DNA from: Dehalobacter sp. CP | Lineage (GTDB): Bacteria; Bacillota_B; Desulfitobacteriia; Desulfitobacteriales; Syntrophobotulaceae | Reading direction: 5' to 3' | Assembly (NCBI GenBank): GCA_009910795.1 | Contig: VMEE01000093.1 | Coordinates: 62,001 to 126,000 of the forward strand | DNA length: 64,000 bases | Shown: positions 9,252 through 18,620 of the stretch, one piece after another | Layout: the number at the start of each line of letters is the position of its first letter | How positions within the stretch are numbered: the stretch's first letter is position 1 | The notes under the pieces: model-generated | Database searches by the model: none | The model's input: only the letters and a program-made list of their open reading frames with translations | Told to the model about the DNA's origin: nothing | Made by a program: the position numbers and the translations under genes

Positions 9252-9332
9252 AAAAGATCATATAGAATGGAATACTGTGGTAATGATTCAAAAGCATGTA
9301 AATATCATGCACCGGTAAATATGGAGGAGCAT

Positions 9333-9881
9333 TCAGACCGGGAAGCTCATTCGGTATTCCCTGATTAATGTGCTAAAACTTCCTGGGTCAGCACCCTGAA
9401 GGATCATAGCTTGGGACTTCTCAAAAAGGTGTTTGTGGACATCTTCTCTGTCACCCAGAAAGCGAATCATCTTTTTCAGACCAGGATCGCTGGTCATTGT
9501 CAAATGTGTGTCATAAAGCATTTTTGCGCGGATCTCAGCTTCAGCATCGGCCTGCAGCATCGCAGCAGGATCAAGGCTTTGATCGACATAGGTCAGGTTC
9601 CAGGGTATACCCTCGGAATTGACGTAGCAAAGTGGTGGTCCTCCAAGTCTGTTGACCGCCTCAGCAATCATCTCCATATGGCTATGTTCTTCTGCTGCGA
9701 TAAGACCCAATAACTCCCTTACAAAGTGGTTGGGCATATTAGCACGGTGATTCATATACTGGGTGGCTGCGGAGAACTCGCTATCTTTCCCGCCGTAATG
9801 TTCCAGCATGATCCGGCCGAACTGCGGGTCGGGATAATTGACTTCTACTGGAAATAACAGCGCATCGGCATATTTGAACAT
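9333..9881 (-). CDS. Manganese catalase family protein (CotJC-like)
   Basis: Ferritin-like dimetal protein, either a manganese catalase or the spore coat protein CotJC. ATG at 9881 has GGAGGG six bases upstream; the longer frame reaching 9908 reads through that site. 182 residues. Metal-ligand motifs in order: YGGKDSEFSAATQYMNHR, IAAEEHSHMEMIAEAV, DAEAEIRAKMLYD and FLGDREDVHKHLF, supplying Glu/His ligands of both ions. The compact length (about 190, against 270-300 for longer catalases) fits CotJC. It is divergent from ogt and breaks the run between spoIVFB and the radical-SAM genes. Confidence 0.85.
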   Translation of the reverse strand: MFKYADALLFPVEVNYPDPQFGRIMLEHYGGKDSEFSAATQYMNHRANMPNHFVRELLGLIAAEEHSHMEMIAEAVNRLGGPPLCYVNSEGIPWNLTYVDQSLDPAAMLQADAEAEIRAKMLYDTHLTMTSDPGLKKMIRFLGDREDVHKHLFEKSQAMILQGADPGSFSTLIREYRMSFPV

Positions 9882-10043
9882 AACTTTCCCTCCAATACTT
9901 CTTTTCACTTGCTTTCATACGAGCAATTACTGTATTATATTATCCTATCTGAGAATTGGTCACTCTGTCTTTTCAGCTCCGAAGAGGGTTGGACTGGCAG
10001 ACCGGCTATTCAAATAGGTGAAGGGAGCTGGTACCCTATCAAC

Positions 10044-10679
10044 ATGAAAACGAACACGACCTATACCTGCACTGTGAATACACCTCTTGGAAAAATGACA
10101 GCTGCGGCAGTCCAAGATGAGCTAAGCGGTTTATGGTTCATTGGCCAGAAGCATTATCCTGTCGTTACTTCCGAATGGACAGAGAATCCGGAATATCCCG
10201 TTTTTGAGACGCTGCGTCGGCGGCTGGATTTTTATTTTTCGGGACAAGAAGGACAAACTTGGGAAGAGGAACAGGCAGCAAGCACGGCAAGAAACGCGAA
10301 AGGTATCATGGCAGGTATTTCAGTCCCCAAAATGGATTTGTGTCTGGCTCCTGCGGGAACCGACTTCCAAAAGACTGTCTGGGAGATCCTGCTGCGGATA
10401 TCGTATGGAAAAGTCATAACTTACGGGGAAATTGCCCAACGTATTGCCCTGGACCGGGGGTTAACCTCGATGTCCGCCCAGGCGGTAGGCAGTGCAGTCG
10501 GGCATAATCCGATCTCCATTTTGATTCCGTGTCACCGCGTGATTGGCGGCAATGGAAAACTTACCGGTTATGCCGGCGGCCTGGAAAAAAAGGAAGCCCT
10601 CCTGCGTCTGGAAGGTAGGTCTTTGCTTAAGAATAAGGTGTTGTGCTATAATAATTTATCCACAACAAAAATACTTTAA
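10044..10679 (+). CDS. ogt: Methylated-DNA--[protein]-cysteine S-methyltransferase
   Basis: Suicide repair protein that takes the methyl group from O6-methylguanine. The active site PCHRV is in LIPCHRVIGGNGKLTGYAGG, and the helix-turn-helix arginine-finger region AQAVGSAVGHNP precedes it. 211 residues from ATG 10044. The frame stays open back to TTG 9909, but that segment overlaps a likely promoter (TTGCTT 9909-9914, 18 bases, TATTAT 9933-9938). The nearest purine-rich site GGAG (10023) is 17 bases from ATG, so the exact start is uncertain. Divergent from the catalase-like gene. Confidence 0.9.
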   Translation: MKTNTTYTCTVNTPLGKMTAAAVQDELSGLWFIGQKHYPVVTSEWTENPEYPVFETLRRRLDFYFSGQEGQTWEEEQAASTARNAKGIMAGISVPKMDLCLAPAGTDFQKTVWEILLRISYGKVITYGEIAQRIALDRGLTSMSAQAVGSAVGHNPISILIPCHRVIGGNGKLTGYAGGLEKKEALLRLEGRSLLKNKVLCYNNLSTTKIL

Positions 10680-10686
10680 GAGACCC

Positions 10687-10838
10687 GTCTCTGTAATATA
10701 TAGACAAACGTCAAGCGGAGCAGGGATGCAGAGCGCGGCGCCCGACGGCTATGGATGGCCTAGTGTCACGATGTCATGGATGGCATAAAGGCCGGTCAAG
10801 GCCGTTATATTGCCCAAAACCGCTATATATTACGAGAC
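10687..10838. repeat. Intergenic element with 16-17 base terminal inverted repeats
   Basis: The left end GTCTCTGTAATATATAG (10687-10703) is matched in inverse by CTATATATTACGAGAC (10823-10838), differing by one inserted base. The 120-base interior has no open frame, but has two ATGGATGGC words (10752 and 10777 areas) and shares TGGCCTA(A/G)TG with the spacers at 19766 and 24581. The layout is MITE-like, though no target duplication was established. Confidence 0.55.
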
Positions 10839-10872
10839 CTACCCGGATAAATAGGCCAAGGGGGAAATACAT

Positions 10873-12747
10873 ATGAATCAGAAGGATCATGAATGGATCC
10901 GCCAGAAACTCGACCGGATTTTACCGCAGGTGATTAAGCCTGGTCGTTATGTCGGCGGTGAATGGAATATGATAAAAAAAGACTGGGAAAAGACAGATGT
11001 ACGGGTGGCATTTGTCTTTCCTGATGTATATGAAGTCGGCATGTCCAATCTTGCGTTACGTATCCTGTACGGACGTATCAATTCTTATGAAGAGTTTCTC
11101 TGTGAAAGGGCCTTTGCTCCGTGGCCGGATATGGAAGAAAAGCTAAAACAGGGAGGGATCCCGCTCTACACACTGGAATCTTTTCGTCCTCTGCTGGATT
11201 TTGATGTGGTCGCTTTCACGCTGCAATATGAGCTCAGCTATACCAATTTATTAAATGTTCTGAAGCTCAGCGGGATACCGTTAAAATCCGAAGACAGAAA
11301 AAACGGGACGGAAAGCGGGGGCGCGTATCCCTTTATATTTGCCGGTGGTCCATGTGCCTACAATCCTGAACCTCTGGCGCCTTTTGTAGATTTCTTTTTC
11401 CTGGGGGAAGGGGAAGAACAATTTCCCGCAGTTCTTCACGTGATTCAGCAAGCCAGGAAAAACGGAAAACTGAAGGAAGCTATTCTGGTCGAACTGGCCC
11501 AGATTCAGGGAATCTATGTGCCGGGTTTTTATGAGGCCGAATACAAACCTGATGGTTCGATCCAGCAAATCACAGTTAGGGAAGGAATTTCTGAGACAGT
11601 CAGAAAGGCAGTGCTGCAGGACTTCAGCTCGGCCTACTTCCCGGAAAAAGTGATTGTCCCGTATACGGAGGCTATTCATGACAGGGTAATGCTTGAGGTC
11701 ATGAGGGGTTGCACCAGGGGATGCCGCTTTTGTCAGGCCGGAATGATCTACAGGCCGCTTCGGGAACGGTCTCCTGAAGCATTGCTGGAACAGGCGGAGG
11801 AATCCATCAAGACCACCGGTTATGAAGAAATCTCACTTGTTTCGCTGTCGACCAGCGATTATACTTGCATCAACGGTGTCCTTAAAGGTCTGATGGCTAA
11901 AATGGAACCCAAAGGGGTCAGTGTATCCCTTCCCTCACTCCGCCTGGATTCATTTGATGTTGAGATTGCCGAACAGGTCCAAAAAGTACGTAAATCCGGA
12001 TTGACCTTCGCGCCGGAAGCCGGAACCCAGCGCTTAAGGGATGTTATTAATAAAGGCGTAACGGAAGAGGATCTTTTAAGGACGGCGGAAGCATCCTTTA
12101 AAGGAGGCTGGAGCAGTATCAAGCTGTATTATATGATCGGACTTCCGACCGAAACCTATGAGGACCTGGACGGAATCGTCGAACAGGCCAGAAAAGTCCT
12201 GGAGTTGTCCAGAAAACTTGGAAAACGCGGCTGCAGGATCACGGTATCGGCAAGTTCGTTTGTTCCTAAACCCCACACACCTTTTCAATGGGTGGCCCAG
12301 GATTCTATGGTGGTTCTACGGGAAAAACAGGAATACCTCCGCAAGAGACTGCGGGACTACCGGATTAAATTTATCTATCATGATGTGGAAGCAAGCTTTC
12401 TGGAAGCCATATTTGCCAAGGGTGACCGAAAAGTTGCGGAGCTACTGGAATGGGCGGTTAACGCAGGTTGCAAATTTGACGGGTGGAGTGAGCATTTTCG
12501 GTATGATCTGTGGAAGCAGGGAATGGAGGAAATCGGCATCGATCCGCATTTCTATGCCAACAGGCAGATAGCGGAGGATGAAATTCTTCCCTGGGATCAT
12601 CTGAGCTCAGGGGTCAGAAAATCTTATTTGCTTGAAGAATACAAGAAAGCCCTCGCAGAGGCTGTCACGCCTGATTGCCGGGAAAAATGCAGCCACTGCG
12701 GAGTCTGTCCGGATCTGGCCAGACCCGTAAAATTCAGTGCGCCTTAA
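10873..12747 (+). CDS. B12-type radical SAM protein, TIGR03960 family
   Basis: Radical-SAM enzyme of unknown reaction found next to TIGR03936 proteins in many Firmicutes. 624 residues; ATG follows AGGGGGAAATAC. An N-terminal B12-binding-like region (PDVYEVGMSNLALR, EGEEQFP) is followed by the radical-SAM cluster motif CxxxCxxC in RGCTRGCRFCQAG (about residues 278-285). The C-terminal region has GCKFDGWSEHF and ends with four cysteines (CREKCSHCGVC), which could hold a second metal site. The partner, TIGR03936, lies 570 bases downstream, separated by a gene on the other strand. Confidence 0.88.
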   Translation: MNQKDHEWIRQKLDRILPQVIKPGRYVGGEWNMIKKDWEKTDVRVAFVFPDVYEVGMSNLALRILYGRINSYEEFLCERAFAPWPDMEEKLKQGGIPLYTLESFRPLLDFDVVAFTLQYELSYTNLLNVLKLSGIPLKSEDRKNGTESGGAYPFIFAGGPCAYNPEPLAPFVDFFFLGEGEEQFPAVLHVIQQARKNGKLKEAILVELAQIQGIYVPGFYEAEYKPDGSIQQITVREGISETVRKAVLQDFSSAYFPEKVIVPYTEAIHDRVMLEVMRGCTRGCRFCQAGMIYRPLRERSPEALLEQAEESIKTTGYEEISLVSLSTSDYTCINGVLKGLMAKMEPKGVSVSLPSLRLDSFDVEIAEQVQKVRKSGLTFAPEAGTQRLRDVINKGVTEEDLLRTAEASFKGGWSSIKLYYMIGLPTETYEDLDGIVEQARKVLELSRKLGKRGCRITVSASSFVPKPHTPFQWVAQDSMVVLREKQEYLRKRLRDYRIKFIYHDVEASFLEAIFAKGDRKVAELLEWAVNAGCKFDGWSEHFRYDLWKQGMEEIGIDPHFYANRQIAEDEILPWDHLSSGVRKSYLLEEYKKALAEAVTPDCREKCSHCGVCPDLARPVKFSAP

Positions 12748-12760
12748 CTTTATACAGAAC

Positions 12761-13183
12761 CTAGCCTTGACTGCAGATGGTCTGGGTGATCCCGATGAAA
12801 TATTCAGATTCACGGATGATGTGTTTGATTACAGCTGCAGCAGTCGGATTCTTCTTGACTGCCTGACTCAAATCTAGAATTTCAAAAAGGAATTTTACAA
12901 ACCGGCCGCTTTGTTCAAGAGAAAAGCTGATCAGACGAAGAGCCTGATCGGCGACAACCGGTTGCGTATTGCCATATCTGACCAATGTTTCAGTGAGCTG
13001 GATAACCTGGCTATGCGTCCTTGTCAGAGACCGTTCCCATTCTTTAAGTTCTTCGACAAATTTTCTTTCCAGATCCGGCACAATTTCCCGGATGACGTTC
13101 GTATGCTCATATTCCTGGTGTTTCCAGAAGTTGGCCTCATCCAGCAATCTTAGCGGCGTCTGTTCGCCAGAAGAAAATTGCAT
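12761..13183 (-). CDS. DUF2935-like helical protein
   Basis: Small helical protein of 140 residues resembling one repeat of DUF2935, a Firmicute family of unknown role with conserved Glu and His. Visible features: ANFWKHQEYEHTNVIREIVP near the N-terminus and regularly spaced helices after it. ATG has GAGGAGGG upstream. DUF2935 proteins often carry two such repeats (about 260 residues), so this is a single-domain form. It lies on the minus strand between the two radical-SAM-associated genes, convergent with the first (13-base gap), which suggests later insertion. Confidence 0.6.
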   Translation of the reverse strand: MQFSSGEQTPLRLLDEANFWKHQEYEHTNVIREIVPDLERKFVEELKEWERSLTRTHSQVIQLTETLVRYGNTQPVVADQALRLISFSLEQSGRFVKFLFEILDLSQAVKKNPTAAAVIKHIIRESEYFIGITQTICSQG

Positions 13184-13318
13184 TGAAATCCCTCCTCGTT
13201 TACAAGTAATGTATTCGGCTTTTTTACAAACATGCCGGAATAAAGAAAGGCTTTACAACAAAGCTTTGGAAGATAGCTCTGATATTTTTACCTTGGAAAG
13301 ATTGGAAAAGAGGCGGTT

Positions 13319-14116
13319 ATGATGAAGATAAGGTTGGCCTACACCAAGAAAGGTGAAGCCCGATATATTGCGCATCTGGATCTAACCAGAATGTTGGACA
13401 GGGCCCTGCGCAGAGCCAAAATTGAAGTGGCTTTTTCCGAAGGATTCAATCCTCATCCGAAGATTGCTTTTGGTCCCCCTTTGCCGGTCGGTGTGGAAGG
13501 AGAACAGGAATATGTCGATATCGAAGTCAAAGAGAATAAAGAACAAGAAAAGGAAGCTATTCGGGAAGAAGCCGGAGAAGCAACAGAAGCCGGGGCATAT
13601 GATATTGGGAATATCGTTGAGCGGCTTCAGAGCCAGCTGCCCGAGGGCATAAAAATCATAGGCGCTGGGATCGCAGTAAAGGGAAGCAAGGCACTGATGG
13701 CTGTGATTAATCTTGCCAGATACCGGACTGAAGTGCCTCTCCTTCGTCCGGTCGAGGCAGAAGAACTCCGTAAAGTTTGCCAGAACTGGCTGAACAGGGA
13801 CGAAGCAACAGGGATTCGCTATCAGCAGGGCAAAAAAATAGAGCGGAATATTCGTCCGTTTGTTAAAAACATAACACTGATTTCTGAAGAAGGGGTTATT
13901 TCTGGGGATGCTCAGAATTATCAGGTACAACTGCGCCTGGATATCATTACCGGAAACGCTGGTTCAGTCCGGCCGGTTGAAATCCTGGAAAGTCTGAAAA
14001 ACATGGAAGGACTTCCGGTGGATATTTCAGGCGTAACGACAATACGGGAAGGCCTGTTTATCGAACAGTCCGACGGGGTGCTCAGAAACCCACTCGAAGT
14101 GATCGCAGCGATATAG
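13319..14116 (+). CDS. TIGR03936 / DUF2344 family protein
   Basis: Partner of the TIGR03960 radical-SAM protein; in some genomes the two are fused. 265 residues, beginning IRLAYTKKGEARYIAHLDL and EGFNPHPKIAFGPPLPVG, the diagnostic N-terminal block. The start is ATG 13319 or 13322, after GAGGCGG. It sits directly upstream of RNase G, the usual neighbourhood. The molecular role is unknown; a link to RNA modification or ribosome function is inferred only from neighbours. Confidence 0.88.
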   Translation: MMKIRLAYTKKGEARYIAHLDLTRMLDRALRRAKIEVAFSEGFNPHPKIAFGPPLPVGVEGEQEYVDIEVKENKEQEKEAIREEAGEATEAGAYDIGNIVERLQSQLPEGIKIIGAGIAVKGSKALMAVINLARYRTEVPLLRPVEAEELRKVCQNWLNRDEATGIRYQQGKKIERNIRPFVKNITLISEEGVISGDAQNYQVQLRLDIITGNAGSVRPVEILESLKNMEGLPVDISGVTTIREGLFIEQSDGVLRNPLEVIAAI

Positions 14117-14167
14117 TGTCATCTTAAAAATTTGGATGTGATACTAAGCCTGAAAGCAGGGATAAGA

Positions 14168-15421
14168 TTGAAAGAGATTGTCATTACCACTGAGGATGAT
14201 CGGATGAGGGCTGCGGTACTGGAAGAAGGCAGACTGACAGAAGTCCTGGATGATTCAGGAAGAGAATCCCGTTTGGCCGGCAATATCTACAAGGGGAAGG
14301 TCAGTAATATTGTTACAGGCATACAGGCTGCTTTCATCGATATTGGGCTCGAGAAGAATGCCTTCCTCTATGCGGGGGATATTGTCAATCCAGAATATGT
14401 CCAGGTGCAAAATGTACCCGGATCGCCGGTGCCACCGATTGAAAGCCTCTTAAAAGAAGGCCAGGAGGTGATTGTTCAGGTCACCCGGGAAGCTGTCGGT
14501 AATAAAGGAGCCAGAGTTACGACCAATCTTTCACTGCCCGGGCGTTTTGTGGTACTCTTGCCCGGAAACCGCGGATATTTGGGGATTTCACGTAAAATAA
14601 CGGAGGAAACAGAAAGAGAACGTCTTAATCAACTTGCCCAGAATCTCAGCATTGAGAATGCTGGTCTGATTGTCCGGACGATGGCGGAAGGCGTCGCGGA
14701 AAAAGAACTGGCTGATGATATTGAAAAGATTTTAGAAATCAATCAGACCTTAACGGAAAGAATCAAAAGCAAGTCTGGCAAAGGGCTGATTTACAGCAGC
14801 AGCGACCCATTGTCCCGTCTTTTAAGGGAGACAATCGATGAAGAGGTAACCAGGGTTATTACCGATGACGGGGAAATGGCTGAGCTGCTCCGGACAAAGC
14901 TCCGGGAAGTCAGATGCTCAGTTTCCGGGAAAATATGGACTGATTTTAAAGGGAATTTGTTTGAACGCTATCATATCGGTGATGAAATCCTAAAAGCATT
15001 AAAACCCAAGGTTCCGCTCGAAAGCGGAGGCTATCTGGTGATTGAACAGACTGAAGCCCTGACCGCCATTGACGTCAACTCCGGAAAATACACTGGGGAA
15101 AGCTCCCTGCAGCATACCCTGCTGAGTCTGAATATGGAGGCTGCTTCAGAAATATCCAGGCAGATAAGACTTAGAAACCTTAGCGGGATTATTATCGTCG
15201 ATTTTATTGACATGGAACAAAATGAGGATTGGAATCAGCTGCTGGAAATGCTGGAAAAGTCTTTTAAACAGGATAAGGTCAGATGTAAAGTAGTGGGCCG
15301 CACCAGGCTGGGGCTCGTTGAGGTAACACGCAAAAAAGAAGGTCAGACCTTAGCTGCCAGGAACACCGAAAAATGCCGGGAGTGCGGCGGAAAAGGCTGG
15401 CATGAGAGAAGAATGAATTGA
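14168..15421 (+). CDS. rng: Ribonuclease G/E family endoribonuclease
   Basis: Endoribonuclease for RNA maturation and decay. TTG 14168 is chosen because AGGGA lies five bases upstream and the protein then begins KEIVITTEDDRMRAAVLEEG, as in RNase G; the upstream frame to 14132 has no ribosome site. 417 residues: an S1-like RNA-binding domain (about 35-125), then the catalytic region with AIDVNSGKYTG and IIIVDFIDM, which carry the two magnesium-binding Asp. The CxxC zinc-link is CRECGGKGW at the C-terminus. It has no long RNase E tail. Confidence 0.94.
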   Translation: MKEIVITTEDDRMRAAVLEEGRLTEVLDDSGRESRLAGNIYKGKVSNIVTGIQAAFIDIGLEKNAFLYAGDIVNPEYVQVQNVPGSPVPPIESLLKEGQEVIVQVTREAVGNKGARVTTNLSLPGRFVVLLPGNRGYLGISRKITEETERERLNQLAQNLSIENAGLIVRTMAEGVAEKELADDIEKILEINQTLTERIKSKSGKGLIYSSSDPLSRLLRETIDEEVTRVITDDGEMAELLRTKLREVRCSVSGKIWTDFKGNLFERYHIGDEILKALKPKVPLESGGYLVIEQTEALTAIDVNSGKYTGESSLQHTLLSLNMEAASEISRQIRLRNLSGIIIVDFIDMEQNEDWNQLLEMLEKSFKQDKVRCKVVGRTRLGLVEVTRKKEGQTLAARNTEKCRECGGKGWHERRMN

Positions 15422-15438
15422 ACTGTAGGATTAACTGA

Positions 15439-15467
15439 TTGACGAATATAAGGAAAAATGCTAAGAT
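15439..15467 (+). promoter_or_regulatory. Sigma-A promoter for rplU
   Basis: -35 TTGACG (15439-15444), a 17-base spacer and -10 TAAGAT (15462-15467). It starts the L21 leader. Confidence 0.75.
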
Positions 15468-15473
15468 ATTAGA

Positions 15474-15582
15474 ACGTGGTGGCTTCTCACCACAACCGCA
15501 CTTATTAGGTATGAACTGGTTTCTTGCCGTTTAAGCGGCAGCGAACCGACCTACGCAGGCGAGTCTGGGACTGGGAGGTGTA
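15474..15582 (+). promoter_or_regulatory. L21 leader RNA (rplU autoregulatory 5' UTR)
   Basis: A structured leader of about 110 bases between the promoter and rplU. It contains a hairpin GTGGTGGcttctCACCAC near 15476-15493, the CCGCAC...AGGT stretch and GCGGCAGCGAACCGACC, which match the known Firmicute L21 leader family as I recall it. The expected role is binding of surplus L21 to repress the rplU-rpmA operon. A covariance-model search would confirm it. Confidence 0.65.
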
Positions 15583-15587
15583 GAAAA

Positions 15588-15899
15588 ATGTATGTAATTA
15601 TCGAAACAGGAGGCAAACAGTACAGAGTTAAGGAAGGCGATGTCATCAATGTTGAAAAACTTGATGCAGCTGTCGGCCAGGTTCTCGACCTGAATCAGGT
15701 ACTGCTTGTTGAAAAAGATGGTAATGTAACGGTTGGAGCTCCAGTTGTTGACGGCGTGACAGTTGTCGCAAAAATTCTGGAACAGGGCAAAGGCGACAAA
15801 GTCATTGCATTCCGTTATAAACCCAAAAAACACGTTCGTGTTAAAAAAGGCCATCGTCAGCCTTACACGAAGCTTTCAATTGAAACAATCAATGCTTAA
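15588..15899 (+). CDS. rplU: 50S ribosomal protein L21
   Basis: 103 residues, full length: [18 protein letters not shown] at the N-terminus and [17 protein letters not shown] near the C-terminus, the L21 signature. The ribosome site GGGAGGTG precedes ATG. Only 50 bases separate it from rpmA, so the protease gene prp (ysxB), normally between the two in Firmicutes, is absent. Confidence 0.98.
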   Translation: MYVIIETGGKQYRVKEGDVINVEKLDAAVGQVLDLNQVLLVEKDGNVTVGAPVVDGVTVVAKILEQGKGDKVIAFRYKPKKHVRVKKGHRQPYTKLSIETINA

Positions 15900-15949
15900 T
15901 GGTTGAAATTAGAATACGATCAGCATGTTCTTTTTAGGAGGTGATCTTC

Positions 15950-16225
15950 ATGGCCCACAAGAAAGGTGTAGGAAGTACACGAAACGGCAGAGACAGTAAT
16001 GCGCAAAGACTCGGAGTCAAACGCTCTGACGGACAGTACGTTTTGGCAGGAAATATTCTTGTTCGCCAACGTGGAACCAAACTCCATCCTGGCAAAAACT
16101 GCGGCATCGGCAAAGATGATACGCTGTTCGCGCTCACAGATGGTTACGTAAAGTTCGAACGCAAAGATAAATTCCGCAAGCAGGTAAGTGTTCATGCGGA
16201 AAACGGGATTACTCAAGCCCAATAA
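15950..16225 (+). CDS. rpmA: 50S ribosomal protein L27, without N-terminal extension
   Basis: 91 residues. AGGAGGTG lies seven bases before ATG 15950, which fixes the start. The protein begins directly [16 protein letters not shown], like E. coli L27, and lacks the short hydrophobic extension (ending in LQFFA or similar) that most Firmicutes remove with Prp. That agrees with the missing prp gene. Confidence 0.97.
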   Translation: MAHKKGVGSTRNGRDSNAQRLGVKRSDGQYVLAGNILVRQRGTKLHPGKNCGIGKDDTLFALTDGYVKFERKDKFRKQVSVHAENGITQAQ

Positions 16226-16238
16226 CAGATTACACGTC

Positions 16239-16270
16239 ATACCCCTGGGTTAGCCCGGGGGTATGTTTTA
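16239..16270 (+). terminator. Terminator after rpmA
   Basis: CATACCCC pairs with GGGGTATG, with an inner TGGG/CCC extension, followed by TTTTATT. Confidence 0.85.
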
Positions 16271-16301
16271 TTGTTAATTATCTTTGGTAAGGAGAAGAAA
16301 A

Positions 16302-16814
16302 ATGGTCAATCTTGATAAAAAGATCCTTTATGAGCAGTTGGATAATTTCCAGATCCTTCGGCATGATTTTCTGAATTATTTTCAGGTCATCAAGGGGTAT
16401 TTGCAGCTGAATATGCCGGACAAAGCGTTGGCTTATATTGATGAAGTCCTGGGGGAGATTCGGCCGCAGCAAGATATTTACAAGATTGGCCAAAAAACAC
16501 TGCTTGGTATTCTCCTGGGATGGTATTTTAAGCTGCGTCTGAAAGGTGCAGAATTTGTGTTGGATTTTCCTTCGGAAATGAAAAATGAAGAATTTTGGCT
16601 TGATCATTGGCAGGAAGAATATGCCCTGAGTTTTTCTGGATACACTAAAGACTGTTTAGACCTATTCGTGCAGGGAGATCAGGATGTTGAAACATTAATG
16701 GCAAAGATCCAGTTCGGCGTTGTCGGCGGAGGATTTTCCTGCGAATTCAGACTATATAAAGCAGACAATCTTTCTGAGCAGAATGTATATTCCACAGTCT
16801 ATCGGAAAGCATAA
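16302..16814 (+). CDS. Spo0B-like sensor-kinase-type helical domain protein
   Basis: Likely Spo0B-type phosphotransferase or kinase fragment of sporulation initiation, in its usual place between rpmA and obgE. AAGGAG lies seven bases before ATG 16302, giving 170 residues. The H-box reads LRHDFLNYFQVIKGYLQL, with the phospho-accepting His at residue 21, matching the Spo0B family helix. The C-terminal half is a poorly conserved domain with no clear ATP-binding motifs (no N, G1 or G2 box), as in Spo0B. It is flanked by terminators on both sides. Confidence 0.75.
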   Translation: MVNLDKKILYEQLDNFQILRHDFLNYFQVIKGYLQLNMPDKALAYIDEVLGEIRPQQDIYKIGQKTLLGILLGWYFKLRLKGAEFVLDFPSEMKNEEFWLDHWQEEYALSFSGYTKDCLDLFVQGDQDVETLMAKIQFGVVGGGFSCEFRLYKADNLSEQNVYSTVYRKA

Positions 16815-16844
16815 GTGCTTTCTGATAGGTCTAAGCGCAGCTAA

Positions 16845-16883
16845 GGCTGACGCCAAAGGCTTGGCGCCAGCCAAGTTTTCTTT
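16845..16883 (+). terminator. Terminator-like hairpin after the spo0B-like gene
   Basis: GGCTGACGCCAA pairs with TTGGCGCCAGCC, one mismatch, loop AGGC, followed by a T-rich tract (GTTTTCTTT). Confidence 0.7.
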
Positions 16884-16911
16884 AGAAAAATCCGAATGAA
16901 GGGGTTAATGA

Positions 16912-18189
<1,278 letters not shown>

Positions 18190-18190
18190 C

Positions 18191-18481
18191 ATGCTGACAG
18201 GCAAACAGAAAAGGTTTTTAAGGGCTATGGGGAATGAAATGGAACCCATTTTAATCGTTGGCAAAGATGAAATTACAGATAATATGATTAAACAGGCCGC
18301 CGATGTGTTGGAGGCAAGAGAGCTGATTAAGGGACGGGTGCTCCAGAATTGTGCCGATGCCCCGAAAAATATCGCCTCCGAGCTGGCCGAAGCTACCCGT
18401 TCAGAATTGGTTCAGGTGATCGGGCGGAATTTTCTGCTCTATCGGAAGGCCAGCGAAAAACCAAAAATAGAGCTGCCCTGA
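18191..18481 (+). CDS. yhbY: YhbY-family ribosome assembly RNA-binding protein
   Basis: 96-residue CRM-domain protein: LTGKQKRFLRAMGNEMEPIL, VGKDEITDNMI and the GxxG-like region, ending with VQVIGRNFLLYR. It binds pre-50S particles in E. coli. The ribosome site GGAGGGAGG overlaps the obgE end, so the pair should be co-transcribed. Confidence 0.93.
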   Translation: MLTGKQKRFLRAMGNEMEPILIVGKDEITDNMIKQAADVLEARELIKGRVLQNCADAPKNIASELAEATRSELVQVIGRNFLLYRKASEKPKIELP

Positions 18482-18494
18482 CATATTTTTTTTT

Positions 18495-18593
18495 GCTGCC
18501 TTTACGGGGCCGAATGCGTCATGCATGACAAAGAACGATTCACTATAGAGGGCGCAGCCTGACGTAAACGGCTATAGGTTACGGAGACTTGCC
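18495..18593. repeat. Repeat-family spacer between yhbY and nadD
   Basis: Non-coding. The word GAATGCGTCATG (18512-18523) is found inverted near 58853-58865 (CATGACGCATTC), and an interrupted hairpin surrounds it. The proBA genes found here in several relatives are absent. Confidence 0.45.
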
Positions 18594-18620
18594 TAATAAT
18601 AAAAATTTAGGAGATAAATA

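Noticed and set aside
9267..9368. 33-residue open frame with two Cys starting at ATG 9267
   Set aside because: No ribosome site, and it overlaps the 3' end of the catalase-like gene on the other strand.
9909..10043. 45-residue N-terminal extension of ogt from TTG 9909
   Set aside because: It overlaps likely promoter hexamers and has no ribosome site; family similarity begins after ATG 10044.
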